Shown: positions 18,493 to 26,014 of the stretch, one piece after another | How the letters are laid out: each line of letters begins with the position of its first letter | Numbering within the stretch: position 1 is the stretch's first letter | Notes under the pieces: generated by a model | Told to the model about the DNA's origin: nothing | The model's input: only the letters and a program-made list of their open reading frames with translations | The model's database searches: none | From: Marinobacter sp050379415 | Lineage (GTDB): Bacteria > Pseudomonadota > Gammaproteobacteria > Pseudomonadales > Oleiphilaceae | NCBI RefSeq assembly: GCF_050379415.1 | Contig: NZ_JBNRLS010000001.1 | Span: 558,001 to 622,000, forward strand | Length of the DNA: 64,000 nt | Direction: 5' to 3' | Made by a program: the position numbers and the translations under genes

Positions 18493-18563
18493 AGCAAAGC
18501 ACAGCCACCTGAATTCAAGCTGAATTATTTGAGCGAATCAGACCGCACGTTGATCTCAATCAA
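18493..18563 (-). promoter_or_regulatory. xfp promoter: TTCAG-N6-TTCAG repeat plus perfect FNR-type dyad
   Basis: CTGAA at 18509-18513 and 18520-18524 on plus. TTGATCTCAATCAA (18550-18563) matches the FNR/DNR consensus fully and lies 25 bp upstream of the repeat. The -10 position (TTTGCT, 18498 to 18493) is weak. Confidence 0.65.
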
Positions 18564-18601
18564 GCCCGTAATCACCCAACAAAAAATAACAGTGCCGTCG
18601 C

Positions 18602-18633
18602 TTGACGTATGACCTGATCAAAGGTTTTATAAT
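18602..18633 (+). promoter_or_regulatory. MerR-family-type promoter with 20-bp spacer and dyad
   Basis: TTGACG (18602-18607) and TATAAT (18628-18633) are separated by 20 bp, too long for sigma70 alone. The spacer contains ACCT-N6-AGGT (18612-18625). This is the arrangement of CueR/MerR-type activator promoters, which twist the DNA to align the elements. It faces the Cys-rich/DUF411/CcdA genes. The MerR-type regulator involved is not identified here. Confidence 0.55.
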
Positions 18634-18746
18634 CACCTCAACGATCAAAGTTGCTGCTCTGCTTGCCGCTCTCCCCGCGTTCAAAAAGCACCTGAACCAG
18701 AGTATAGGTCAGGGCGGCGATAACCGTTCGACACACGGAAACCAAC

Positions 18747-19142
18747 ATGCCGTCTCGCCAACTCCTCGCAGCATTGTTAAGCGTTTTGCTGTTGATCGGC
18801 GGCCCGACCCAGGGGCTTGCCGCGGTAGCCAATGCCAACGCGACGAAGACGAGCCTCAACGCTACCGGCTGCAACGGAATGGCCAAGGTTGGCAACGCCG
18901 GCATGAACCATTCCTCGAGCATGAATCCGTCCGGAGTGTCGGTACAGTGCGATACCCCCGAGCAACAGAATTGTCACCTGGCGACCCCTCATTGCGCCTC
19001 CGCGTCTGTTTACGGCATGGCCACCGGAACATCCGTGCCCCCTGTTCAATCCGCCGCCCGCGTTAATGCCACAGCGGTCCGAGCGGTGTACCACGGCCCC
19101 GTTTCCGACGTCCTGACCCCCCCTCCTGAAGCCTTCTCCTGA
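18747..19142 (+). CDS. Small Cys/Met-containing secreted protein, unknown
   Basis: 131 residues: signal peptide (LLAALLSVLLLIGGPTQGLAA), then a mature part with Met-rich NHSSSMNPSG and a compact Cys/His cluster (VQCDTPEQQNCHLATPHC). No family recognised. The spaced Cys and His residues suggest a metal-binding or disulfide-bonded periplasmic protein. First gene after the MerR-type promoter; a DUF411 protein and a CcdA-like membrane protein follow on the same strand. Confidence 0.65.
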   Translation: MPSRQLLAALLSVLLLIGGPTQGLAAVANANATKTSLNATGCNGMAKVGNAGMNHSSSMNPSGVSVQCDTPEQQNCHLATPHCASASVYGMATGTSVPPVQSAARVNATAVRAVYHGPVSDVLTPPPEAFS

Positions 19143-19162
19143 TCCTGACGCAGCTTCATTGT

Positions 19163-19178
19163 CGGGCGATATCGCCCG
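19163..19178. repeat. 16-bp perfect palindrome between genes
   Basis: CGGGCGATATCGCCCG lies between the Cys-rich gene and the DUF411 gene. It could form a hairpin in the transcript or be an operator; no U-tract follows. Confidence 0.35.
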
Positions 19179-19245
19179 GGAAACCCGAATCACATTGTTA
19201 ACAGGCAAAGCCGTCATAAATGGGCATGCCTGTCAGGAGATCACC

Positions 19246-19758
19246 ATGAAGACCCAAAAACTTGCCCTTTATACTGGCGTCGCTGCCATTGTTCTTGCCG
19301 CCGGCGCCACCACGCTGGCAATCCAGGCCAACGAATCCTCCGAACCATCAACCCCTCTGGCCTCTGCTGGCGAAACTGGCCCCGCGATCACCATCTATAA
19401 GAGCCCAAGCTGCGGCTGCTGTCAGGGCTGGGTTGAGCACCTTGAGACCAACGGCTTTGAGACCCGCGTTATCGATACCGACAACGTCGGTGCTATCAAG
19501 CAGACCCATGGCGTACCGGGAGAGCTGGCTTCCTGCCACACCGCGTTGATTGATGATGTGGTAATCGAGGGTCATGTGCCGGCTGGCGATATCCTCGCTT
19601 ACCTGGAAAACCCCCAGTTCAATACCCTCGGGCTTTCAGTGCCGGGCATGGTCCAGGGCAGCCCCGGCATGGAAACCGGCCGGAAGGACGACTACCAGGT
19701 GATTGCCTTCCGAGCCAACGGGCAGCAGAGCGTGTTCAGCGAGCACAAAGATTACTGA
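19246..19758 (+). CDS. DUF411 periplasmic metal-associated protein
   Basis: About 170 residues from the ATG at 19246, which follows CAGGAGATCACC. Signal anchor at residues 8-28, then the DUF411 core: YKSPSCGCCQGWVEHLETNG, with CGCC near residue 53, and the downstream GVPGELASCHTALI with a third Cys-His pair. The fold resembles thioredoxin-like ArsC/Spx proteins. DUF411 genes are typical companions of copper-resistance clusters, presumably as copper chaperones or redox partners. The CcdA-like gene lies 50 bp downstream and may keep its thiols reduced. Confidence 0.85.
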   Translation: MKTQKLALYTGVAAIVLAAGATTLAIQANESSEPSTPLASAGETGPAITIYKSPSCGCCQGWVEHLETNGFETRVIDTDNVGAIKQTHGVPGELASCHTALIDDVVIEGHVPAGDILAYLENPQFNTLGLSVPGMVQGSPGMETGRKDDYQVIAFRANGQQSVFSEHKDY

Positions 19759-19808
19759 GGCCGTTCCCGGCTGCCGGCCGGGAATACCACTGATTCGGGA
19801 GTTCCTGA

Positions 19809-20531
19809 ATGCCAGATCTTGCAACCTGGGGCATCCTCGCCGCCTTCCTTGGCGGCCTGGTGTCTTTCTTCTCACCCTGCACTCTGCCACTGGTCCCGGG
19901 CTACCTGTCTGTCGTTACCGGCGGCGCAGTAACCGAGGCGTCGAATCGGCTGAAAGCCTTGTGGCTGAGTGTCTGCTTTGTGCTCGGCTTCAGCCTGGTG
20001 TTTGTTGCCCTGGGCGCCAGCGCCAGTCTTCTGGGGCAGTGGCTGATGGCCTACCGGCAGGAAGCCAATCTGGTGGCCGGGTTGCTGATTGTGCTCATGG
20101 GCCTGTTCATGCTGGGTTGGTGGAGCATGCCGGCCCTGCAACGGGACTGGCGCCTGGGGCATACGCTGGAAGGCGGGCGGCCCACGGCAGCATTCGTGCT
20201 GGGCGTGGCGTTCGCCATCGGCTGGACGCCCTGCATCGGCCCCATACTCGGCGCCATACTGGCCCTTAGCTCAACCCATGCCAACGCGGAAACGGGCATA
20301 CTGTACCTTGCAGTGTATTCGCTGGGACTGGCGCTGCCATTCCTTGGAACCGCGCTGTTCATCGAGCACTTTCGCGAGCGGATGCGAGGGTTCAGTCGCT
20401 GGAGCAGACCACTGAGGGCAGTGGCAGGTCTGGTGCTGGTGATCATGGGTGTAATGGTGATCACCGGGCAAATGACACGGTTTGCATCGTGGATGCTATC
20501 GACCTTTCCAGTGTTGGGCAGCCTTGGCTAA
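19809..20531 (+). CDS. Cytochrome c biogenesis/thiol-reductant membrane protein (CcdA/DsbD family)
   Basis: 240 residues with six membrane helices, the normal CcdA size. The conserved pair of membrane Cys residues is present: FFSPCTLPLVPGYLSVV (about residue 23) and GWTPCIGPILGAIL (about residue 143). These carry electrons from cytoplasmic thioredoxin across the membrane to periplasmic thiols. The neighbouring DUF411 protein has a CGCC motif and could be the recipient, so a copper-linked thiol-recycling pair is suggested. A role in cytochrome c maturation for the nir/nor genes is an alternative. Confidence 0.88.
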   Translation: MPDLATWGILAAFLGGLVSFFSPCTLPLVPGYLSVVTGGAVTEASNRLKALWLSVCFVLGFSLVFVALGASASLLGQWLMAYRQEANLVAGLLIVLMGLFMLGWWSMPALQRDWRLGHTLEGGRPTAAFVLGVAFAIGWTPCIGPILGAILALSSTHANAETGILYLAVYSLGLALPFLGTALFIEHFRERMRGFSRWSRPLRAVAGLVLVIMGVMVITGQMTRFASWMLSTFPVLGSLG

Positions 20532-20542
20532 AACACGCGGAA

Positions 20543-20893
20543 TTACAGAAGAAAGATACCAAACCGCTTTACCACGGCCGCCAGTGCCGCAAAGCAGGCG
20601 ATGGTAATGACAGCACTGATCACGAGGGAAACCCAGAAGCCAAACCTCGGCAGAAGGAACGGGAAAGCCAGAAACATTGGCAGGGTCGGCAGCACGTACC
20701 AGAACGTATACCAGGCATGATTGCTGATTTTCTCTGCGGGCTGCTGCTCAGCGTAAAGCCAGATCATGGCCAGCACTGTCACCATGGGTAAGGCAGCAAT
20801 CAGCGCGCCCAGTTTGTCGCTGCGTTTCGCGATTTCAGATACCAGCACCACCAATGCAGCAGTAATCGCATACTTGGTAATAAGCCATGCCAT
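20543..20893 (-). CDS. DUF3147-like small membrane protein
   Basis: 116 residues with four hydrophobic helices filling almost the whole length (KYAITAALVVLVSEIAKRS at the N-terminus). The helix order and the KRSDKLGALIAALP segment match the DUF3147 type as I recall it; function unknown. It converges on the CcdA-like gene with an 11-bp gap. No partner gene on its strand is close by, so nothing further can be inferred. Confidence 0.65.
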   Translation of the reverse strand: MAWLITKYAITAALVVLVSEIAKRSDKLGALIAALPMVTVLAMIWLYAEQQPAEKISNHAWYTFWYVLPTLPMFLAFPFLLPRFGFWVSLVISAVITIACFAALAAVVKRFGIFLL

Positions 20894-20914
20894 TCAATCG
20901 TCCGCTGGCTAATG

Positions 20915-20955
20915 TCCCGTCTGGTTAAATCGCTGATCTAATGAGCCAGACGGGA
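20915..20955. repeat. Inverted repeat upstream of the DUF3147-like gene
   Basis: TCCCGTCTGG (20915-20924) and its complement CCAGACGGGA (20946-20955) are separated by 21 bp. No U-tract follows. It could be a protein-binding site or a weak transcript hairpin just before the small membrane gene. Confidence 0.4.
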
Positions 20956-21085
20956 GACCAGGGAACTTCTATTCGTTTTAACTCCGGAAAAACCGCACGG
21001 GAATGGTATTCTCTCTTCACCAACGATTCCAACACCCTCTTGCGGCTTAACGCACGCGCAGAGGCAGGGCGCCCGAGGCCATCGG

Positions 21086-21472
21086 TCAGATCGCCTCGAC
21101 AACCTCAGACAGCATGTCTCTGACTTTCCCGGCAACCTGCTTGAGCTCGTCATTATCAATGGCCGTCATGGACGCCACAGGATCAACGGCACTGACCTCC
21201 ACGCCGTCCGAAACTTCCCTGAGAATCACGTTGCACGGCAGCATGGCACCGACGCGGGGCTCCACGCCAATGGCTTCCCAGGCCATACCGGGATTACAGG
21301 CCCCCAGAATCCGGTAGGCAGACATGTCCTTGTCGAGCTTTTTCTTCATGGTGGCCTTGACGTCGATCTCGGTCAGCACGCCGAAGCCGTGGTCCCCCAG
21401 GGCCTGCCGCGCTCTCTGGTCCACATCCTCAAAATCGACATTCTTGATGAGACGGTTGATCGTGTATGACAT
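21086..21472 (-). CDS. DUF302 domain protein
   Basis: 128 residues of the DUF302 family (YTINRLIKNVDFEDVDQRAR at the start; LLGACNPGMAWEAI-like centre, here ILGACNPGMAWEAIGVEPR; ending in a hydrophobic helix). Crystal structures of the family show an alpha/beta fold; function is unknown, but DUF302 genes often follow metal ATPases. It has no signal peptide and is therefore cytoplasmic. It is last in the ATPase operon, 24 bp after the P-type ATPase. Confidence 0.82.
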   Translation of the reverse strand: MSYTINRLIKNVDFEDVDQRARQALGDHGFGVLTEIDVKATMKKKLDKDMSAYRILGACNPGMAWEAIGVEPRVGAMLPCNVILREVSDGVEVSAVDPVASMTAIDNDELKQVAGKVRDMLSEVVEAI

Positions 21473-21496
21473 GGTTATCTCCTGTGAGAGAAAAGT

Positions 21497-23854
21497 TCAG
21501 TGGCCCGGTCCCAGCCTGACCACTCGCAAACGCAGTGCGTTGACAATCACGCTGACCGAAGACAGCGACATGGCCGCCGCCGCGAAAATCGGGGACAGCA
21601 GGATGCCCGCAAACGGATACAACACCCCGGCGGCGATCGGGACGCCGGCAGAGTTGTAGATAAAGGCAAAAAACAGGTTCTGCCGGATGTTGCGCATGGT
21701 CGCCAGAGACAGCCGGCGGGCTTCCACAATGCCCATCAGGTCTCCCCGGAGCAGTGTAATACCGGCGCTTTCGATCGCGACATCCGTACCTGTGCCCATG
21801 GCCACACCCACATCCGCCGTTGCCAATGCGGGTGCGTCGTTTACGCCATCGCCGGCCATGACCACAATACGGCCCTCATCTTTCAGGCGCTGAACGATCT
21901 TGCCCTTGTCCTCCGGCAGGACTTCCGCCTCCACTTCGTCAATGTGCAGTTTGCGGGCAACGGCCTCAGCCGATGTTCGGTTATCGCCGGTCAGCATGAC
22001 GACACGGATGCCATCCTTCTGTAGTGCCGTTATGGCCGCTTCGGTGGTTTCTTTCACCGGATCGGCAATGGCAAGCAACCCGCAAACCTTTCCGTCAACG
22101 GCTGCGAAAATCACCGTAGCCCCATCCCTGCGGAGCTGGTCGGCTTCAGACTCAAAATCCGAGGTATTGACGCCTTCGGATTCCATCAACAGCCGGTTGC
22201 CAATCAGTACCTGCTGCCCATCGATCTTTCCGGTCACGCCTTTGCCATTCGGGGAATCGAAACCCTCAGCCTCTGGCAGCGTCAGGTCCATGGCCCCGGC
22301 TTTGTCGAGAATGGCATGGGCCAGCGGGTGCTCACTGCCCTTTTCCAGGCCGCCGGCAAACCGCATGAGTTCTTCCTCGCTGAATCCCTCGGCAGGAACC
22401 AGCTTTGTGACCTGAGGTTTGCCTTCTGTCAGTGTGCCGGTTTTGTCCACCACAACCGTATCCACCTTTTCCATGCGCTCCAGAGCTTCCGCGTCCCGTA
22501 TCAGCACACCACTCTGGGCACCCCGGCCGACGCCGACCATGATCGACATGGGCGTGGCCAGCCCCAGGGCACAGGGGCAGGCGATGATCAACACGCTCAC
22601 AGCGGCAATCAGCCCGAAGGCCATGGGCGGCGTGGGCCCGAAGACGGACCAGACGATAAAGGCGATAATGGCGATCAGGATCACGGCCGGCACAAAATAG
22701 CCCGCGACCTTGTCGGCCAGGCCCTGAATGGGCGCGCGGCTGCGCTGGGCGCTCGCCACCATCTGCACAATCTGTGACAGCATGGTGTCCCGGCCAACCT
22801 TGTCGGCCCGCATGATAAAGCTGCCCTGCTGGTTGATGCTGCCGCCAATCACCTGATCTCCCGATTTCTTGCTGACCGCCAAAGGCTCACCAGTGACCAT
22901 GGATTCGTCCACATTGGAGCTGCCCTCAAGCACCTCTCCGTCCAGTGGCACCTTGTCTCCGGGCCGAACCCGAAGGCGGTCGCCAACCTTGACCTGATCA
23001 AGCGACACATCGGACTCACCGCCCGCATCGTCCAGTTTCCTGGCGGTTGCCGGCGCCAGATCCAGCAAGGCCTTGATGGCACCCGAGGTTTTTTCCCGGG
23101 CCCGGAGTTCCAGCACCTGCCCCAGTAAGACCAGCACCACAATGACCGCCGCGGCCTCGAAATAGACGGCAACCGAGCCATCCTCCTGCCGAAAGGCTGC
23201 CGGGAAAACCTGAGGGGCAAGGGTCGCCACCAGGCTATATATCAACGCCACGCCGGTACCGATGGCAATCAACGTGAACATGTTCAGGTTGCGACTGACC
23301 ACGGACTTCCAGCCCCGGACAAAGAACGGCCAGCCACACCACATAACAACCGGTGTTGCCAGCACCAACTGGATCCAGTTGGATATCTGAGGGGCGACAA
23401 TGTGATCAAGCCCGGTCAGGTGCCCGCCCATTTCAAGCACCAGCACCGGCAGAGTCAGAACCAGTCCAATCCAGAACCGGCGGGTCATGTCCGTAAGCTC
23501 TGCGGATGGCCCATCATCCAGGCTCACCTGCTCGAGCTCCAGAGCCATACCACAGATGGGGCAGTCTCCCGGTCCCTGCTGGCGAATTTCGGGATGCATC
23601 GGGCAGGTGTAGATAGTGCCCGGCGGCACGGCCTCTTCCTGTTGCGGTTGCCCGCCGAGGTATTGTTCGGGGTCCTCGTCGAATTTCGACTGGCAGCGTG
23701 ACGAGCAAAAATACCAGGTTTTTCCACCGTGCTGACTTCGATGCTCGGCCGTGTGGGGGTCTACGGACATTCCGCAAACCGGGTCCTTGGCGAGGTGCTC
23801 TCCACTTTCCCCTTCACCGTGGTGCGCATGGTGAGCGTGCTGGTGCTCAGGCAT
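21497..23854 (-). CDS. Copper-exporting P1B-type ATPase with YHS and metal-binding domains
   Basis: 785 residues from the ATG at 23854 (AAGGGGGGCCGG before it); the longer frame adds an unlikely start. Domain order: His-rich N-terminus, YHS domain (DPVCGMSVDPHTAEH), heavy-metal-binding domain (YTCPMHPEIRQQGPGDCPIC), then the ATPase core. Core motifs are CPCALGLATP, DKTGTLTEG, SEHPLAHAIL, GDGVNDAPAL, and the TM7-8 copper residues YN and MSLSS. There is no classic CxxC HMA domain, as in the SilP/CopA-like subgroup. It exports Cu(I) (or Ag(I)) from the cytoplasm. The start overlaps the small membrane gene by 8 bp. Confidence 0.93.
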   Translation of the reverse strand: MPEHQHAHHAHHGEGESGEHLAKDPVCGMSVDPHTAEHRSQHGGKTWYFCSSRCQSKFDEDPEQYLGGQPQQEEAVPPGTIYTCPMHPEIRQQGPGDCPICGMALELEQVSLDDGPSAELTDMTRRFWIGLVLTLPVLVLEMGGHLTGLDHIVAPQISNWIQLVLATPVVMWCGWPFFVRGWKSVVSRNLNMFTLIAIGTGVALIYSLVATLAPQVFPAAFRQEDGSVAVYFEAAAVIVVLVLLGQVLELRAREKTSGAIKALLDLAPATARKLDDAGGESDVSLDQVKVGDRLRVRPGDKVPLDGEVLEGSSNVDESMVTGEPLAVSKKSGDQVIGGSINQQGSFIMRADKVGRDTMLSQIVQMVASAQRSRAPIQGLADKVAGYFVPAVILIAIIAFIVWSVFGPTPPMAFGLIAAVSVLIIACPCALGLATPMSIMVGVGRGAQSGVLIRDAEALERMEKVDTVVVDKTGTLTEGKPQVTKLVPAEGFSEEELMRFAGGLEKGSEHPLAHAILDKAGAMDLTLPEAEGFDSPNGKGVTGKIDGQQVLIGNRLLMESEGVNTSDFESEADQLRRDGATVIFAAVDGKVCGLLAIADPVKETTEAAITALQKDGIRVVMLTGDNRTSAEAVARKLHIDEVEAEVLPEDKGKIVQRLKDEGRIVVMAGDGVNDAPALATADVGVAMGTGTDVAIESAGITLLRGDLMGIVEARRLSLATMRNIRQNLFFAFIYNSAGVPIAAGVLYPFAGILLSPIFAAAAMSLSSVSVIVNALRLRVVRLGPGH

Positions 23855-24089
23855 CCGGCCCCCCTTGTTTATCCGCGGGCCATTCAGAAAACGCAAGAAA
23901 ATAAAGCAGGAAAAGATTAACCACTGGAATCAGTATCAGAATGCCCATCCAGCCCGGATATCCCGTGCGCTGGCAAATACGCCAGGCCGGTATGACGACC
24001 ACAATGCCGATCACCAGCATCCACAACCAGTGTCCGGCCCACATCGTGTTATAAAACATGGTATTACCAAACGCTCCATTTCCCATCAT
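23847..24089 (-). CDS. Small membrane protein in the copper ATPase operon
   Basis: 80 residues with two hydrophobic helices (about 18-38 and 46-67) and the pattern YPGWMGILILIPVVNLFLLY, typical of a small superfamily of two-helix membrane proteins. The N-terminus is Met/Asn-rich. Not assigned to a family. Sits 27 bp after the APC permease gene and overlaps the ATPase start, so it is co-translated with the ATPase. Confidence 0.65.
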   Translation of the reverse strand: MMGNGAFGNTMFYNTMWAGHWLWMLVIGIVVVIPAWRICQRTGYPGWMGILILIPVVNLFLLYFLAFSEWPADKQGGPDA

Positions 24090-24116
24090 GGTACTGCTCT
24101 CCAGGTCGATAACCTA

Positions 24117-25472
24117 TTAATGGTGATGATGCACCTGAGTTCCCTCATGCCCGGATTCCCGGGTGCGCGCAGTTCTGGTCAGGAACAGCTGCTCGACAAT
24201 GGCAATCACGGCCATCGTTGCCACGGCCACACCGATAACAAAAGGATCGGTGTTCAGTTTCACCCAGACAAAACCACCAAGTGCCAGCATATCCAGAATG
24301 ATCGCCGTCGCCGGCACCCAGACGCTTGCCTTCACATCTGCCCGCAGATACCGAAGCACGCCCCAGTGAATGGCAATATCCATGACCAGGTAGAAGACGA
24401 TCCCCAAAGCCGCAATGCGGGAAAGATCAAAAAAGGCCGTGAGGATCAGCCCCAGGACCACAGTGTAGACCAGCGTGTGCTTCTGGATGGTTCCCGGCAT
24501 GCCGAAATGACTGTGGGGCACCAGCTTCATCTCCGTCAGCATGGCCAACATGCGCGAGACAGCGAAGATACTGGCCAGAATGCCACCGGCGGTGGCCATC
24601 ATGGCGATGGCAACCGTGAACCAGACACCATAATCCCCCAGTGCCGGGCGTGCGGCTGCAGCAAGGGAGTAGTCCCGGGTCTCAATGATTTCAGCCAGTG
24701 AAAGATTGCTGGCAACGGCAAAGCCAACCAGGGTGTAGATCACCACACAGGCTGCAATGGAAATAACGATAGCGCGCCCCACGTTCCGGTGCGGATCCTT
24801 CACCTCGGAGCCACTGTTGGTGATGGTGGTGAAACCCTTGAAGGCCAGTATCCCGAGCGCGGTGGCACCCAGGAAATTACCAGCGGTTCCCGCTTCTCCC
24901 GGTGTGGAGAAATCAACCGATATGCTGTCGGCGATCCAGACACCCACCAGCCCGAAAACCAGTATCCCCCCTATTTTCAGAATGCCGATGAAGGAGGCCA
25001 CTCCCTGGATCATCCGGTTACCCAGCAGGTTGATCAGAAAAGCCCCCAGGATCAGCGATACGCCGAGAATGGGTACCATGCGTCCGCTTTCGTCGCCGCC
25101 GAACAACTGCATGGTGTAGGAACCGAAAGTACGCGCCAGAAAACTCTGGGCAATCACCATCGAGAAATACATCAGCAAGGCGTTGAACGCAGTTGGCAAG
25201 CGGTTCCCGTAGGCTTTGTGCAGATACATACCAATGCCTCCGGCGGATGGCCAGGCATTGGAGATCTTGATATAGGAGTATGCGCTGAAGGCCACGATGA
25301 CCGCAGCCGCCAGAAAGGCCAGCGGAAACAGCACACCCGTCATCTGGGCCATCTGGCCGGTCAGTGCGAAGATACCGGCGCCAATCATGACGCCGGTTCC
25401 CAGCATCACGGTTCCGGGAAGCGTCAGACTTCCTTCCTGATAATGGGTGGTTCTGTCCTGCTCACTGCCCAT
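24117..25472 (-). CDS. APC-superfamily amino-acid permease
   Basis: 451 residues with about twelve helices. TM1 has GVMIGAGIFALTGQM, the unwound glycine motif of APC carriers. The C-terminus ends in a His-rich tail (TQVHHHH), a possible metal-binding feature. Substrate cannot be set; cationic or neutral amino acids are usual for this branch. It lies between a small unknown gene and the copper ATPase, with 11-27 bp gaps, so it is part of the copper operon. A role in metal-linked amino-acid or thiol supply is only an inference. Confidence 0.88.
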   Translation of the reverse strand: MGSEQDRTTHYQEGSLTLPGTVMLGTGVMIGAGIFALTGQMAQMTGVLFPLAFLAAAVIVAFSAYSYIKISNAWPSAGGIGMYLHKAYGNRLPTAFNALLMYFSMVIAQSFLARTFGSYTMQLFGGDESGRMVPILGVSLILGAFLINLLGNRMIQGVASFIGILKIGGILVFGLVGVWIADSISVDFSTPGEAGTAGNFLGATALGILAFKGFTTITNSGSEVKDPHRNVGRAIVISIAACVVIYTLVGFAVASNLSLAEIIETRDYSLAAAARPALGDYGVWFTVAIAMMATAGGILASIFAVSRMLAMLTEMKLVPHSHFGMPGTIQKHTLVYTVVLGLILTAFFDLSRIAALGIVFYLVMDIAIHWGVLRYLRADVKASVWVPATAIILDMLALGGFVWVKLNTDPFVIGVAVATMAVIAIVEQLFLTRTARTRESGHEGTQVHHHH

Positions 25473-25483
25473 TCAACCTCCTG

Positions 25484-25840
25484 TCACTTTCGTTTCATTG
25501 GCGGAATCTTCGAACAACAGAATGGCTCGTGATTGGCATTGGCCCGGACGTTGTCATCGGTAAACCGGTACCAGGCCAGTTTCCTGCGCGTCCACCAGCC
25601 TCCGGGAAGCCTCCCGTCATAGCCTGCAACCAGATCGAGCAACTCATCGATGGACCAATGACTTCCATCATAGGTCACGAATAGACGGTTGCCCGGCTTG
25701 CGCTCGGCGAAGTCCACGCAGGGGTGGTGATTCAGTTCGTGAATGAAATCCTCCCACTGACTCTCACCCAGCCCCTCAACGGGCAATTTCCTGTGGAGAA
25801 GAAAGGGTTCCTGACTGGTTGCTTTGTGAGCTTTGATCAT
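25484..25840 (-). CDS. Unknown cytoplasmic protein leading the copper ATPase operon
   Basis: About 118 residues from the ATG at 25840, which follows GGGAGGTGAATGCC. No signal peptide. Contains aromatic and acidic segments (LVTYDGSHWSIDELLDLVAG-like, here FVTYDGSHWSIDELL), a basic RRKLAWYRF patch and a C-terminal CCSKIPPMKRK with a vicinal Cys pair. I do not recognise a family. The promoter with repeat and FNR-like box lies about 35-105 bp upstream, so this is the first gene of a five-gene operon ending in DUF302. Confidence 0.7.
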   Translation of the reverse strand: MIKAHKATSQEPFLLHRKLPVEGLGESQWEDFIHELNHHPCVDFAERKPGNRLFVTYDGSHWSIDELLDLVAGYDGRLPGGWWTRRKLAWYRFTDDNVRANANHEPFCCSKIPPMKRK

Positions 25841-25874
25841 GGCATTCACCTCCCAACCTGCTTGCTTTGACCTC

Positions 25875-25945
25875 ATCACAACATCCGAAGCTGAATTGCG
25901 GCTGAAAATCAGCTGCCTCAACCGCCCCCGGTTGACCCACATCAA
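25875..25945 (-). promoter_or_regulatory. Copper-ATPase operon promoter: TTCAG-N6-TTCAG repeat plus FNR-like box
   Basis: CTGAA at 25891-25895 and 25902-25906 on plus. TGTGAT (25880 to 25875) begins 10 nt after. TTGACCCACATCAA (25932-25945) lies 25 bp upstream. The FNR-like box is only 18 bp from the terminator of the copB operon. Confidence 0.65.
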
Positions 25946-25956
25946 CTTGTCAGCAA

Positions 25957-25991
25957 CAAAAAACGGGCCGAGGGGGGTACCCTCGGCCCGT
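25957..25991 (-). terminator. Intrinsic terminator of the copIAB operon
   Basis: 12-bp perfect stem (25963-25974 with 25980-25991), 5-nt loop, then on minus a run of T residues interrupted by one G. Follows copB by 24 bp and separates it from the copper-ATPase promoter. Confidence 0.85.
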
Positions 25992-26014
25992 TAGCTGGAG
26001 CGTCAGAGGCGGAC

